Below are positions 8,026 to 18,444 of a stretch of DNA of 40,302 bases, piece after piece; within the stretch, counting starts at the first letter, position 1, and the number at the start of each line of letters is the position of its first letter. The stretch spans positions 1 through 40,302 of the forward strand of contig NZ_SMKG01000033.1 in the NCBI RefSeq assembly GCF_004348525.1, written 5' to 3'. A program made the position numbers and the translations under genes. This DNA comes from Micromonospora sp. 15K316 (GTDB lineage Bacteria > Actinomycetota > Actinomycetes > Mycobacteriales > Micromonosporaceae). The notes under the pieces were generated by a model, which was given only the letters and a program-made list of their open reading frames with translations, had not been told where the DNA came from and searched no databases.

Positions 8026-8574
8026 TCAGCCCGGAAGTCGGCGGGCCGTGCTCGCGGCCCGGGCGGTCACCACCCGGGCCTCCCGCCGCGCGGTGCGGAC
8101 GGCTCGCTGCATCGAGCGTCGAGAGTGGCCGATCCGATGGCCCGTACGCCAGCGGAGCCCCGGCTTGCCCTGCGTGTCGGCGGCGGCGAGGAGAAGCCCG
8201 CCGAGGAGCCCGAGGTTCTTCAGGAAGTGCACCCGGTTGTTGGCCCGCGCGGCGGCGTCCTCGTTCTCCCAGAAGCGGTGCCCGGCGAGCGTCACCGGCA
8301 CCAGCGTGCCGGCCAGCACCAGCGCCATCGGTCGGGTGAGCCTCCCGGTGGCGAAGAGCAGCCCGGCACCGATCTGCACCGCCCCGTTGGCCCGGATCAA
8401 CGTCGCGGTGTCCGTCGGGATGCGGGGGTTGACCTGCTCGATCAGTGGCTCCACGCGGTCGGTGATCGGCTTCGCGGCCGGCACCAACCGGTCGGGATTC
8501 GTCAGGTTGCTATACCCGCTGGCCACGAAGATGCCGCTCAACATGGCGCGGGCGAGGGAGCGTACGGGTTTCAT
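8026..8574 (-). CDS. DoxX-family membrane protein
   Basis: A 182-residue protein of the DoxX family, small four-helix membrane proteins of mostly unknown biochemical role. It opens with MKPVRSLARAMLSGIFVASGY and has GAVQIGAGLLFATGR and ALVLAGTLVPVTLAGHRFW, the usual DoxX segments, then FLKNLGLLGGLLLAAAD. The last 45 residues are strongly basic (RRSMQRAVRTARREAR), a cytoplasmic tail common in actinobacterial members. The ATG has a TATGAC hexamer six bases upstream and no ribosome binding site, so the gene is probably leaderless. It is divergent from the GNAT gene. Confidence 0.85.
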   Translation of the reverse strand: MKPVRSLARAMLSGIFVASGYSNLTNPDRLVPAAKPITDRVEPLIEQVNPRIPTDTATLIRANGAVQIGAGLLFATGRLTRPMALVLAGTLVPVTLAGHRFWENEDAAARANNRVHFLKNLGLLGGLLLAAADTQGKPGLRWRTGHRIGHSRRSMQRAVRTARREARVVTARAASTARRLPG

Positions 8575-8695
8575 GGCTCAGTCATACCCCGTCGCGGCCC
8601 TGGCCACCCCGGCAACGGCCGATCCGGATCGGCGTACGTGCACGTCGCGCCACGCCGATTCGAGCGACCGTCGCTGATGGACCGGTCGCGGCGGG

Positions 8696-8701
8696 TAACC
8701 T
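8696..8701 (+). promoter_or_regulatory. -10 box, leaderless GNAT transcript
   Basis: TAACCT, seven bases, then the GTG start at 8709. Confidence 0.55.
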
Positions 8702-8708
8702 CGCGCGG

Positions 8709-9254
8709 GTGACTACGCTGCGGCTTCGACCCGAGGGGCCGGCCGACACCGGCCCGGTCCGCCGGGTGCTGGCTGCGGCGTTCGCGCGTCCGGACGTGGC
8801 CGCACCGCCGGAGGTCGGGCTGGTCGACGAGCTGCGCGACAGCGACGCCTGGATCGCCGAGCTCGCCATGGTCGCCGAGTACGGCGGTGAGGTCGTCGGT
8901 TACGCGCTGCTCACCCGCGTACGGGTGAAATCCGACAGCGGCTCCGCACCGGCGCTGACCCTCGGACCGGTGGCGGTGGCCCCGCACCGGCAGAAGGTCG
9001 GGCACGGCACGGCCGTGGTACAGGCGGCGCTCGACGCGGCTACCGAACTCGGTGAGCGGCTCGTCGTGGTGCTCGGCAGCCCGGCCTACTACCGCCGCTT
9101 CGGCTTCAGCAGAGCCGACCGGATGGGCCTGACCAGCCCCTGGTCCGGGCTGGGTGAGCCGTGGCAGGCGCTGGTGCTGCCGCCGGCGACCAGTGACGCC
9201 GCCGCACCGCCGCAGGGTGAGGTGGTCTTCCCGCCGCCCTGGGCGAAGGTCTGA
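8709..9254 (+). CDS. GNAT-family N-acetyltransferase
   Basis: Predicted cytoplasmic acetyl-CoA-dependent acetyltransferase, 181 residues, closest by eye to the YhbS-type branch. Motif A is visible as LGPVAVAPHRQKVGHGTAVV (about 84-103), containing the acetyl-CoA pyrophosphate loop Q-K-V-G-H-G. It is followed by LVVVLGSPAYYRRFGF, typical of YhbS-like enzymes. The C-terminus is a Pro-rich tail ending FPPPWAKV. The GTG start is fixed by the -10 box. It converges on the ATPase gene with only 21 bases between the stops. The substrate is unknown. Confidence 0.88.
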   Translation: MTTLRLRPEGPADTGPVRRVLAAAFARPDVAAPPEVGLVDELRDSDAWIAELAMVAEYGGEVVGYALLTRVRVKSDSGSAPALTLGPVAVAPHRQKVGHGTAVVQAALDAATELGERLVVVLGSPAYYRRFGFSRADRMGLTSPWSGLGEPWQALVLPPATSDAAAPPQGEVVFPPPWAKV

Positions 9255-9275
9255 CCGCCGCGAGACCGAGAATCC

Positions 9276-10517
9276 TCAGGCCGGCTGGGTGCGTAGGTAA
9301 CGGCCGAAGTGGGGCACGGTGAAGGCGACGGTGCCCCGCTCGCCCGAGTAGATGAGACCCTTCTTGATCAGGGCGTCCCGGGCCGGGGAGAGGCTGGCCG
9401 GCTTGCGGCCGAGCGCCCGGGCGATCTCCGCGGTCGGCACGGCGGCGTCCATGTCGTCCCGGACCTCGCCACCCGTCTCGGCCTCGACCAGCGAGAGGGT
9501 GGCCATCGCCCGCATGTACTCGCGTTCGGCCGGGGTGGCCCGTTCGAAGCGGGACCCGAAGAAGCCGACCGCCAGCTCGGCCTCGGCCTCGGGGGCGGCG
9601 ACCCGGACGTCGGCCGCGGTGATTGGGGAGCGCGGCGCATGATCCCAGGTGGCCTTCCCGTACGCCTGCACGAAGTACGGGTAGCCGCCGGACTTCTCGT
9701 AGAGCAGGTCGAGCGCCTTCGGCTCGTACTCCACCTCTTCGCGCTCGGCCGGGGCGCAGAGCGCCTGGTCGGCGGCGATCCGATCGAGCCGGTCGATCCG
9801 CTGGTAACGGAAGAGGCGCTCGGAGTACGACTTGGCGGCGCTCAGCACGGCCGGCAGGTGGGGCAGACCGGCGCCGACCACGATCAGCGGCGCGCCGATC
9901 TGGGAGAGCTCGTGACAGGCGGCGCAGAGCGCCGACACGTCCTCGGGGCCGAGATCCTGCATCTCGTCGATGAAGATGGCGACCCCGGTGCCCACGTCGC
10001 TGGCGACCGCGGCGGCATCGGCCAGTAGCTCGACCAGGTCGATCTCGATGTCGCCGGAGTCCGCCCGGCCGCTGCTGGCGGGCACGTCGATGCCCGGCTG
10101 CCAGCGGTCGCGCAGCTTCGGCGCGGAACCGCTCCGTCCGGTCGGTGCGGCGCGCATCGCGAACGCCTTGAGTACGCCGAGGAAGGCGTCGATCCGATCC
10201 GGAGCGCGGTGCCGGGGAGCCAGCTCCCGGATCGCCATGTGCAGCGCGGCGGCGATCGGGCGGCGTAGCGACTGATCCGGTCGGGCCTCGATCTTGCCGC
10301 TGCCCCAGAGACGGTTGATCGCCTGCGAGCGCAGGGTGTTGAGCAGCACCGTCTTGCCGACGCCCCGCAGGCCGGTCAGCATCAGGCTCCGTTCCGGCCG
10401 CCCGCGGGCGATGCGCTCCAGCACGATGTCGAAGACGTCCAGCTCCCGCCCCCGCCCGGCGAGTTCGGGCGGACGCTGACCGGCGCCCGGGGCGTACGGG
10501 TTGCGGACCGGATCCAC
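9276..10517 (-). CDS. AAA ATPase with C-terminal winged helix (Orc1/Cdc6-like layout)
   Basis: A 413-residue P-loop ATPase. Walker A is TGLRGVGKT (about 48-56) and Walker B is VAIFIDEMQD (about 180-189); a sensor-like VVGAGLP follows. The lid region has EKSGGYPYFVQAYG, typical of archaeal-type ATPases and Orc1/Cdc6 relatives. The last 80 residues (TAEIARALGRKPASLSPARDALIKKGLIY) form a winged-helix DNA-binding domain. GTG 10517 is preferred because TACTGT lies exactly seven bases upstream and the protein then begins VDPVRNPYAPGAGQRPPELAGR; a longer in-frame ATG at 10559 would lie within the operator. Its biological role is not known to me. The repeat-rich DNA upstream suggests a DNA-binding or autoregulated function. 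Confidence 0.85.
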   Translation of the reverse strand: MDPVRNPYAPGAGQRPPELAGRGRELDVFDIVLERIARGRPERSLMLTGLRGVGKTVLLNTLRSQAINRLWGSGKIEARPDQSLRRPIAAALHMAIRELAPRHRAPDRIDAFLGVLKAFAMRAAPTGRSGSAPKLRDRWQPGIDVPASSGRADSGDIEIDLVELLADAAAVASDVGTGVAIFIDEMQDLGPEDVSALCAACHELSQIGAPLIVVGAGLPHLPAVLSAAKSYSERLFRYQRIDRLDRIAADQALCAPAEREEVEYEPKALDLLYEKSGGYPYFVQAYGKATWDHAPRSPITAADVRVAAPEAEAELAVGFFGSRFERATPAEREYMRAMATLSLVEAETGGEVRDDMDAAVPTAEIARALGRKPASLSPARDALIKKGLIYSGERGTVAFTVPHFGRYLRTQPA

Positions 10518-10524
10518 GCATCGC

Positions 10525-10530
10525 ACAGTA
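10525..10530 (-). promoter_or_regulatory. -10 box, leaderless ATPase transcript
   Basis: TACTGT on the minus strand, seven bases before GTG 10517. Confidence 0.55.
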
Positions 10531-10537
10531 TCGGGCC

Positions 10538-10557
10538 GTCTAGCGGGGAGGCTAGAC
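10538..10557. promoter_or_regulatory. Inverted repeat over the -35 region of the ATPase gene
   Basis: GTCTAGC-GGGGAG-GCTAGAC, perfect 7-bp arms with a 6-base spacer, ending eight bases upstream of the -10 box. The arms TCTAGC and GCTAGA and the 6-base gap are identical to the centre of the palindrome at 10601-10642, and the two centres are 74 bp apart. It is a probable operator. The DNA-binding partner is unknown; the ATPase's own winged helix is one candidate. Confidence 0.6.
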
Positions 10558-10600
10558 ATGGATAGATGAGGCTACCGGCGTGTCGAGAATCCTCGACCCA

Positions 10601-10642
10601 AAACTAGGGCTCTCTAGCGTTGACGCTAGAGAGCCCTAGTTT
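10601..10642. repeat. 42-bp near-perfect palindrome
   Basis: Two perfect 20-bp arms separated by TG, starting AAACTAGGGCTC and ending GAGCCCTAGTTT. On the minus strand it is followed by another T, so it could act as a terminator for the LppU-like gene, with flanking A and T runs making it potentially bidirectional. Its core, TCTAGC-N6-GCTAGA, repeats the operator at 10538-10557. It contains four CTAG tetramers, a sequence usually rare in such genomes. It could be a terminator, an operator or both. Confidence 0.85.
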
Positions 10643-10645
10643 CGC

Positions 10646-10780
10646 CTACCGACGGCGACGCCGTCTCTCCCGCTACCGACGGCGATGCCGTCCCTTCCGC
10701 TACCGACGGCGATGCCGTCCCTTCCGCTACCGACGGCGATGCCCCAGCTCCCGCTACCGACGGCTACGCCGCGCCCGGCA
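10646..10780. repeat. 27-bp tandem repeat, five copies
   Basis: Copies start at 10646, 10673, 10700, 10727 and 10754, each opening CTACCGACGGC. Copies 2 and 3 are identical; 1, 4 and 5 differ mainly in the second half. Copies 1-3 contain a small dyad, GACGGCGATGCCGTC or its GACGGCGACGCCGTC variant. A 27-base unit without stops leaves several frames open on both strands, so apparent ORFs here are not evidence of a gene. There are no spacers between units, so this is not a CRISPR array. Confidence 0.9.
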
Positions 10781-10846
10781 CCGGCGAAGGAGCCCCCCCG
10801 GCGCGCTGCTTCACCGCGCAGCCCGGCCGCTGCTTGTGGCGGTGCC

Positions 10847-11569
10847 CTACCGCTGCTTCAGGCAGAGGACGAAGTCGAGGGTGTCCAGCTCGCTGTCGTA
10901 GAAGTACCAGTTGGTGTAGCCCTGGACCTGGCCGCACTTCGTCTCGGCGTCCTTCTCCCCGCTCGTCGTGCCGTCGAAGCGACGCAACACCTCGTACGTG
11001 TTCGCCGCGCAGCCGGTGATCAGCAGCTTCGGCTTCCCGTTCGCGGTGCCGTCGTGGCGGACGCACTGGCCGACCTTCGCGAAGCGGGGATCCGCCGACG
11101 ACTCGGGCGCCGCGGCGGTCGCCGGAGCCGTCGGGGCGGGCACGTCCGGATCGGTCGCCCGGGACGGGGCCGCGCTGGTCGGCGCGGCCACCGGTGGCGG
11201 GTCGTCCTCGTCGGCCAGGAGGTAGAACGCCGTGCCGGCGGCGAGCACGAGCAGCACGACGACCGCCGAGACCACGATCAGCGGCCCGCGGCGGCGGCGT
11301 GCCGGAACCGGCGCACCGGCGTACGGCACCGGGCCGGCGACCGGATCCCAGCCGGTCGTGGGGTCGTACGGCGGCTGGTGTCCCGCCGTGGCGGGCCTGC
11401 CGGTGGCGTAGGGCGGCTCGGCGGCGTAGCGGCCGTCGTACCGCGGCTCGTCGTACCGCGGCCCGGGCTCGGCCGGCCGCTGCGCCTCCTGGCCGTGGTA
11501 CCCCGGATAAGGTCGCTGCTCGCGCCACGGGTCCGGGGGTCCGCCACCCGGTGATCCGTAGTTCGCCAT
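10847..11569 (-). CDS. Single-pass membrane protein with LppU-like extracellular domain
   Basis: A 240-residue protein. Residues 1-95 are a Pro/Gly/Tyr-rich cytoplasmic segment, then comes one transmembrane helix (LIVVSAVVVLLVLAAGTAFYL), a Pro/Ala/Thr linker, and a C-terminal domain with four cysteines (VGQCVRHDG, ITGCAAN, TKCGQVQG, FVLCLKQR) that resembles LppU/SCO3897-type actinobacterial domains. It is probably anchored with that domain outside the cell, where the cysteines could pair. ATG 11569 follows AGGAGGG at seven bases. The gene end shows a weak repeat: AAGCAGCG occurs at the last codons and twice more downstream at about 24-base spacing. The function is unknown. Confidence 0.75.
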   Translation of the reverse strand: MANYGSPGGGPPDPWREQRPYPGYHGQEAQRPAEPGPRYDEPRYDGRYAAEPPYATGRPATAGHQPPYDPTTGWDPVAGPVPYAGAPVPARRRRGPLIVVSAVVVLLVLAAGTAFYLLADEDDPPPVAAPTSAAPSRATDPDVPAPTAPATAAAPESSADPRFAKVGQCVRHDGTANGKPKLLITGCAANTYEVLRRFDGTTSGEKDAETKCGQVQGYTNWYFYDSELDTLDFVLCLKQR

Positions 11570-11650
11570 GAACGCCCTCCTGGACAGTGGTGAGAGGCCG
11601 GCCACCAAGGCGGGACGCCGACACCGACGCCACCGTAGCGTGGACCGACG

Positions 11651-12682
11651 ATGGCCTCGACTCCCTCTCGTCCGTCCCGTGTCGCCGATCCGGCGGGCGG
11701 GGCCGTGACCGCGACCCCCGCCCTGGTCTGGACCGCGCTCCTTCTGGTCTACCTGCTCTGGGGCTCCACGTACCTGGGCATCCGGATCGCGGTGGAGACG
11801 ATGCCGCCGCTCGCCTCGGCGGCGGCCCGGTTCGCTGTCGCCGCGCTGGTGCTGGCGCTCGTCCTGCGGATACGCCGCGGCCCGGGAGCCCTCCGGGTCG
11901 ATCGTCGGCACCTCGCCTCGGCCGGGCTGGTCGGGCTGCTGCTGCTCGCCGGCGGCAACGGGCTCGTGGTGCTCGCCGAGTCCGGGCCGCCCGGGGTCGC
12001 GTTGCCCTCGGGCATCGCCGCGCTGCTGGTCGCCACCGTGCCGCTGCTGGTGGTGCTGCTCCGCTCGGCCACCGGCGACCGGCCCCGGATCTGGACCTTC
12101 GCCGGGGTCAGCCTCGGATTCGTCGGCCTGGTCCTGCTCGTCCTGCCCGGTGGAGGCACGGACGCCGTGCCGCTGGCCGGGGCGCTCACCGTGGTCGCGG
12201 GGGCCGCCAGCTGGTCGATCGGGTCGTTCCTCTCCGGTCGCCTCCCGATGCCCGCCGACCCGTTCGTCGCCACCGTCTACGAGATGGCCGCCGGCGCGGT
12301 GGCGCTCATCCTCCTCTCGGCGGGCCGCGGCGAGCTGCGTGACTTCCACCCGGCCCAGGTGAGCGGCCGTTCCTGGCTCGCGCTCGGCTACCTGATGGTG
12401 GCCGGCTCCCTGGTCGCCTTCACGGCGTACGTCTGGCTGTTGCAGAACGCGCCGCTCTCGCTCGTCTCGACGTACGCCTACGTCAACCCGGCGGTGGCGG
12501 TGGCGCTCGGCGCGGTGCTGGCGGCCGAGCCGATCACCGGGCAGGTGCTGCTCGGCGGCGCGGTGATCGTGGCCGGAGTGGCCCTGGTGGTGAGCACCGA
12601 GCGCCCGGGTCGGCGCGCGGCGAGCAGATCGGATGCCGCACCTTCAGCCGTCGGGACCGCGCCGGAAGGGCTCCGCCGGTAG
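11651..12682 (+). CDS. EamA-family (DMT superfamily) transporter
   Basis: A 343-residue membrane protein with about ten hydrophobic helices and two EamA repeats (about 25-155 and 170-310). Family signatures are LLWGSTYLGIRIAVE in the first helix and LVSTYAYVNPAVAVALG near the end, matching YedA/RhaT-like drug or metabolite exporters. The substrate is not predictable. The start ATG lies nine bases after a TAGCGT hexamer, with no ribosome binding site. The gene is divergent from the LppU-like gene and has only ten bases before the next CDS. Confidence 0.9.
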   Translation: MASTPSRPSRVADPAGGAVTATPALVWTALLLVYLLWGSTYLGIRIAVETMPPLASAAARFAVAALVLALVLRIRRGPGALRVDRRHLASAGLVGLLLLAGGNGLVVLAESGPPGVALPSGIAALLVATVPLLVVLLRSATGDRPRIWTFAGVSLGFVGLVLLVLPGGGTDAVPLAGALTVVAGAASWSIGSFLSGRLPMPADPFVATVYEMAAGAVALILLSAGRGELRDFHPAQVSGRSWLALGYLMVAGSLVAFTAYVWLLQNAPLSLVSTYAYVNPAVAVALGAVLAAEPITGQVLLGGAVIVAGVALVVSTERPGRRAASRSDAAPSAVGTAPEGLRR

Positions 12683-12685
12683 CGT
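12680..12685 (+). promoter_or_regulatory. -10 box, leaderless A24 peptidase transcript
   Basis: TAGCGT, seven bases, then GTG 12693; it overlaps the last codons of the EamA gene. Confidence 0.5.
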
Positions 12686-12692
12686 CCGGCCG

Positions 12693-13331
12693 GTGTCCGC
12701 CGGCCCGCTGACCGTCGTCGTGCTCCTCGGGGTGCTCGCCGGATCGGCCACCCCCGCGCTCGCGGGCCGCTTCGTCGTCCCGGGCCCGCCCCCGGCGCGG
12801 GTGGCACGGCTTCGCCTCCGTCTCGCGGCGGCCGGTGGGGTGGCCTTCGGCGGGCTCGCCGCCGCCCGGGGCCACGACCCGGCGTTGCCCGTGTTCCTGG
12901 TCATCGCGGCCGTCGGCCTGGCGCTCTGCGCCGTCGACCTGGCCTGCCTCAGGCTGCCCGATCCGCTGGTGGCCACGGTGGCGGCCGCCGGCGTGCTCGG
13001 GTTGGGCGCGGTGGCAGCCGTCGGCGGCGATCCGGGCCGGCTGTCCGCGGCCCTGGCCGGCGTCGCGATCTCGCTCGCCGTGTACGTGCTGCTCGCGCTC
13101 CTCCCGGGCTCCCGGCTCGGCTTCGGCGACGTCAAGCTCGCCGCCGCGCTCGCCCTGCCACTCGGCTGGTTGGGCTGGTCGGCCCTGGCCTGGGGGCTGG
13201 CCCTACCGCACGTGCTGGGCGGGCTCTGGGCGCTCGCCCAGCTGGCCGCCGGGCGGATGCGCCGGGACACCGGCTGGCCCTTCGGTCCGGCCATCCTGGC
13301 CGGGGCCTGGCTCGCGGCGCTCCTCCCCTGA
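12693..13331 (+). CDS. A24-type prepilin peptidase-like membrane protein
   Basis: A 212-residue polytopic membrane protein of the type IV prepilin peptidase (A24) class. The two catalytic aspartates are visible: VDLACLRLPDP (about residues 86-96) and GFGDVKLAAALALPLGW (about 143-159). It lacks the N-terminal methylase part of classical PilD, as short actinobacterial forms do. No pilin or secretion genes are adjacent, so its substrate cannot be told from context. The GTG start rests on the -10 box and places a hydrophobic segment at the very N-terminus. Confidence 0.85.
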   Translation: MSAGPLTVVVLLGVLAGSATPALAGRFVVPGPPPARVARLRLRLAAAGGVAFGGLAAARGHDPALPVFLVIAAVGLALCAVDLACLRLPDPLVATVAAAGVLGLGAVAAVGGDPGRLSAALAGVAISLAVYVLLALLPGSRLGFGDVKLAAALALPLGWLGWSALAWGLALPHVLGGLWALAQLAAGRMRRDTGWPFGPAILAGAWLAALLP

Positions 13332-13376
13332 GGTCCATGGCGGGGGTTGGCCGCCCGGCCGGAGCGGTCGGGCGGC

Positions 13377-16269
<2,893 letters not shown>

Positions 16270-16418
16270 GCGACACCGGCCCCGGCGGCACCCACCCTGG
16301 CCTGGCCTGGCCTTGGCCCCTGGGCCGGACCGGGTGCCGGCCGGGTCGACCACCGCGGGCGTCCACCTGGGGACCATGCTTGGATGAGAAGCCCGACCAG
16401 GGCGAGGTGGAGGAAACC

Positions 16419-16859
16419 GTGCCGGACGAACGTACGCAGCAGGCACTGACGGACCTGATCGCCGCGCGCCGGCTGGGCGTGCTGGCGACCCTCAAGCGGG
16501 ACGGCCGGCCGCAACTGTCCACCGTCATCTACTCGTTCGACCGGGAAGCGGGCCTGATCCGGGTCTCGGTGACCGGCGACCGCGCGAAGACGGCCAACCT
16601 GCGGCGTGACCCGCGGGCGACCTTCCACGTGAGCAGCGAGGACGGTTGGGCGTACGCGGTGGTCGAGGCGCGCGCCGAGCTGACCCCGGCGGCCGCCGAG
16701 CCGGGCGACGCCACGGTGGAGGAGTTGATCGAGGTCTACCGGGCGATTGAGGGCGAGCACCCCGACTGGGACGACTATCGGCGGGCCATGGTCGCCGACG
16801 CTCGCCTTGTGCTGCGCCTGCACGTCGAGCGGATCTACGGCCTGCCACCGGCTGGCTGA
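16419..16859 (+). CDS. PPOX-class, probably F420-dependent, oxidoreductase
   Basis: A 146-residue split-barrel flavoprotein of the pyridoxamine-phosphate-oxidase-like group. RRLGVLATLKRDGRPQLSTVIYSFD and SVTGDRAKTANLRRDPRATFHV match the Rv1155-type family, whose studied members use coenzyme F420. The C-terminal part ends LRLHVERIYGLPPAG, as these proteins usually do. GTG 16419 follows GGAGGAAACC, a proper ribosome binding site, and is preferred to a TTG 39 bases upstream. The substrate is unknown; FMN use is not excluded. Confidence 0.87.
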   Translation: MPDERTQQALTDLIAARRLGVLATLKRDGRPQLSTVIYSFDREAGLIRVSVTGDRAKTANLRRDPRATFHVSSEDGWAYAVVEARAELTPAAAEPGDATVEELIEVYRAIEGEHPDWDDYRRAMVADARLVLRLHVERIYGLPPAG

Positions 16860-16900
16860 CCCGGGCCCTGGAACGCCGCGGCGGCTTACTCTCACCCCGG

Positions 16901-17089
16901 GTGACCCTGCCGGGTCGCCGAAGCCGTGGCCGCCCTGGCCGGTCGCCTGAGCCGTGGAGCGGCCCGGCCCGGTCACCGGAGCCCGGGGGCGGCCCCGCCC
17001 CGCTACCCGAGCCCTCGGGCGACCCGGCCCGGTCACCCGAACCCGTGGGGCGGCCCGGCCCGCTCATCGGATACGACGCCCGGCAGTAG
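16901..17089 (+). CDS. Possible 62-residue PEP-repeat peptide
   Basis: GTG eight bases after TACTCT, so the start fits the leaderless pattern of this genome. The product is almost entirely repeats of the form SPEPxxGPA (PEPWSGPARS, PEPGGGPAPL, PEPSGDPARS, PEPVGRPGPL), because it is read across a 30-bp tandem repeat whose period is ten codons. It ends at TAG, 45 bases before the TMEM175 gene. The repeats by themselves keep the frame open, so coding is unproven. No relative is known to me. Confidence 0.25.
   Translation: MTLPGRRSRGRPGRSPEPWSGPARSPEPGGGPAPLPEPSGDPARSPEPVGRPGPLIGYDARQ
16913..17060. repeat. 30-bp tandem repeat, four full copies and one partial
   Basis: Full units begin at 16941, 16971, 17001 and 17031, with a diverged 28-base unit before them. 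Each reads roughly GGTCACCCGAGCCC then a G-rich middle and GGCCCGGCCC. It fills the gap between the PPOX and TMEM175 genes. Confidence 0.85.
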
Positions 17090-17133
17090 GGACGACCGGG
17101 ACGGGTATACGGGTCGCGCCAGGGGAGGGCGTG

Positions 17134-17874
17134 ATGCGGGCGGAGCGGGACGGCGGCGACGAGCCGGGCGACGGTGCCGAGTACGGCGTGGACGCGGTGG
17201 TGGCCGACCGGGTCGTCGGCGGCGAGATGCGGTCGGAGAACGGGCGCCTGCTTGCGTTCAGCGACGCGGTCTTCGCCATCGTCATCACGCTCCTCGTGCT
17301 CGACCTGCGCGCCCCGGAGGCGCCGCCGGGCGAACTGGCGCCCGCGCTGCTCGACCAGTGGCCGGCGTACCTCGCGTACGTCACGTCCTATCTGCTGATC
17401 GCGGTGACCTGGTACAACCACAAGGGCACGTTCCGCCAGATCCACCGCAGCGACCCGTTGCTGCACGTCACCAATCTCGGCGTGCTGTTCACGACCGCGC
17501 TGCTGCCGTTCGCCACCGCGGTCGTCTCGCGGTCGCTGCGGCACGGGGACCAGGCGGACGAGCGGATCTCCACCGCGATCTTCGGCGTGGTCGGCGTGCT
17601 GATCTCGATCAGCTGGCTCAACCTCTACCACCATGTCGTCCGGAATCCCCGGTTGCTGCGCCCCGAGGCGGCGCTACGCCGCTTCAGGCTGGAGCGCGGG
17701 CGTGGGATCTTCGGCGTGGTCGCGTTCGGAACGGCGGGTCTGGTGGGTTTCCTGGGTAGCCCGCCGGTCGCGCTCGGGATCTACCTCTTACTGCCGGTGG
17801 TCTTCGCCGTCTCCGCGACCACCGTGGGCGAGCTGCACCGCCTGCGACGTCGGGGATCCCCCGCTGAACGCTGA
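17134..17874 (+). CDS. TMEM175-like (DUF1211) potassium channel protein
   Basis: A 246-residue membrane protein with about six helices. The family signature occurs at the first helix: RLLAFSDAVFAIVITLLVLD, with the FSDxxxAI filter motif of bacterial TMEM175 channels, which form tetrameric potassium-permeable pores. A charged 35-residue N-terminus precedes it. ATG 17134 follows GGGGAGGG; a GTG immediately before it is the only close alternative. The C-terminus ends in a 7-bp repeat containing the stop. Channel activity is inferred from the family. Confidence 0.85.
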   Translation: MRAERDGGDEPGDGAEYGVDAVVADRVVGGEMRSENGRLLAFSDAVFAIVITLLVLDLRAPEAPPGELAPALLDQWPAYLAYVTSYLLIAVTWYNHKGTFRQIHRSDPLLHVTNLGVLFTTALLPFATAVVSRSLRHGDQADERISTAIFGVVGVLISISWLNLYHHVVRNPRLLRPEAALRRFRLERGRGIFGVVAFGTAGLVGFLGSPPVALGIYLLLPVVFAVSATTVGELHRLRRRGSPAER

Positions 17875-17905
17875 ACGCTGAACGCTGAGCGCCGAGCGCC
17901 GACCG
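17864..17905. repeat. 7-bp tandem repeat, six copies, over the TMEM175 stop
   Basis: CTGAACG three times exactly, then CTGAGCG, CCGAGCG and CCGACCG. The stop TGA lies in the second copy. Because the copies are the same sequence, losing or gaining a unit still meets the same stop, so the protein end is buffered against slippage. Confidence 0.85.
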
Positions 17906-17979
17906 AACGACGACCGGCCGGTGTTACCCCGGCGGGAGCGGCGGGTAGACCGCCGGTGCCGACACCGAGAGGGGGCACC

Positions 17980-18396
17980 ATGACAACGGTCGGAGAGTTC
18001 ATGACGACCCGGTTGGTGACGATGGACGGCAGCGACACACTCACCGCCGCGGCGCAGGAGATGCGTGACATGGCGATCGGCGACGTGGTGGTCACCGATG
18101 GCGACAACGTGGTCGGCATCGTGACGGACCGGGACATCACGGTCCGTGCCGTGGCGGAGAACATGAATCCCGCGACGACCCGGCTCAACGAGATCACCAC
18201 CAAGGACGTGATCACGGTGAGCCAGTACGACGACGCGGTCGCCGCCGCGGACCTGATGCGTACCTACGCGGTGCGACGACTGCCCGTCGTCGAGGACGGC
18301 CGGCTGATCGGCCTCGTCTCGATGGGCGACCTGGCCGTGGAGCGCGAGCCCCAGTCGGTGCTCGCCGACATCAGCGCCGACGACCCGAACAACTGA
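17980..18396 (+). CDS. Two-CBS-domain protein
   Basis: A 138-residue soluble protein made of two CBS repeats: residues about 1-60 (VGEFMTTRLVTMDGSDTL, VVTDGDNVVGIVTDRDI) and 70-128 (TTKDVITVSQYDDAV, LPVVEDGRLIGLVSMGDLA). Such proteins bind adenosyl ligands and often respond to stress, dormancy or energy state; the partner here is unknown. ATG follows GAGAGGGGG at suitable spacing. A strong hairpin ends the transcript. Confidence 0.92.
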   Translation: MTTVGEFMTTRLVTMDGSDTLTAAAQEMRDMAIGDVVVTDGDNVVGIVTDRDITVRAVAENMNPATTRLNEITTKDVITVSQYDDAVAAADLMRTYAVRRLPVVEDGRLIGLVSMGDLAVEREPQSVLADISADDPNN

Positions 18397-18414
18397 CGTC
18401 CGCCGCGGGCGTGC

Positions 18415-18444
18415 GCCGGCCTCCCGGGAATCCGGGAGGCCGGC
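18415..18444 (+). terminator. Terminator hairpin after the CBS gene
   Basis: Perfect 13-bp stem GCCGGCCTCCCGG / CCGGGAGGCCGGC with a four-base loop, 18 bases after the stop. There is no U-tract, as is usual for actinobacterial terminators. Confidence 0.8.

Noticed and set aside
10646..10780. CRISPR array
   Set aside because: The repeats are contiguous with no unique spacers, and no cas genes are nearby.
10620..10901. Arg/Tyr-repeat open frame across the 27-bp repeats
   Set aside because: Open only because a 27-base unit without stops is repeated; it runs antisense into the LppU-like gene.
17864..17905. Phase-variable switch in the TMEM175 gene
   Set aside because: The stop lies within identical units, so changes in copy number leave the protein end unchanged.
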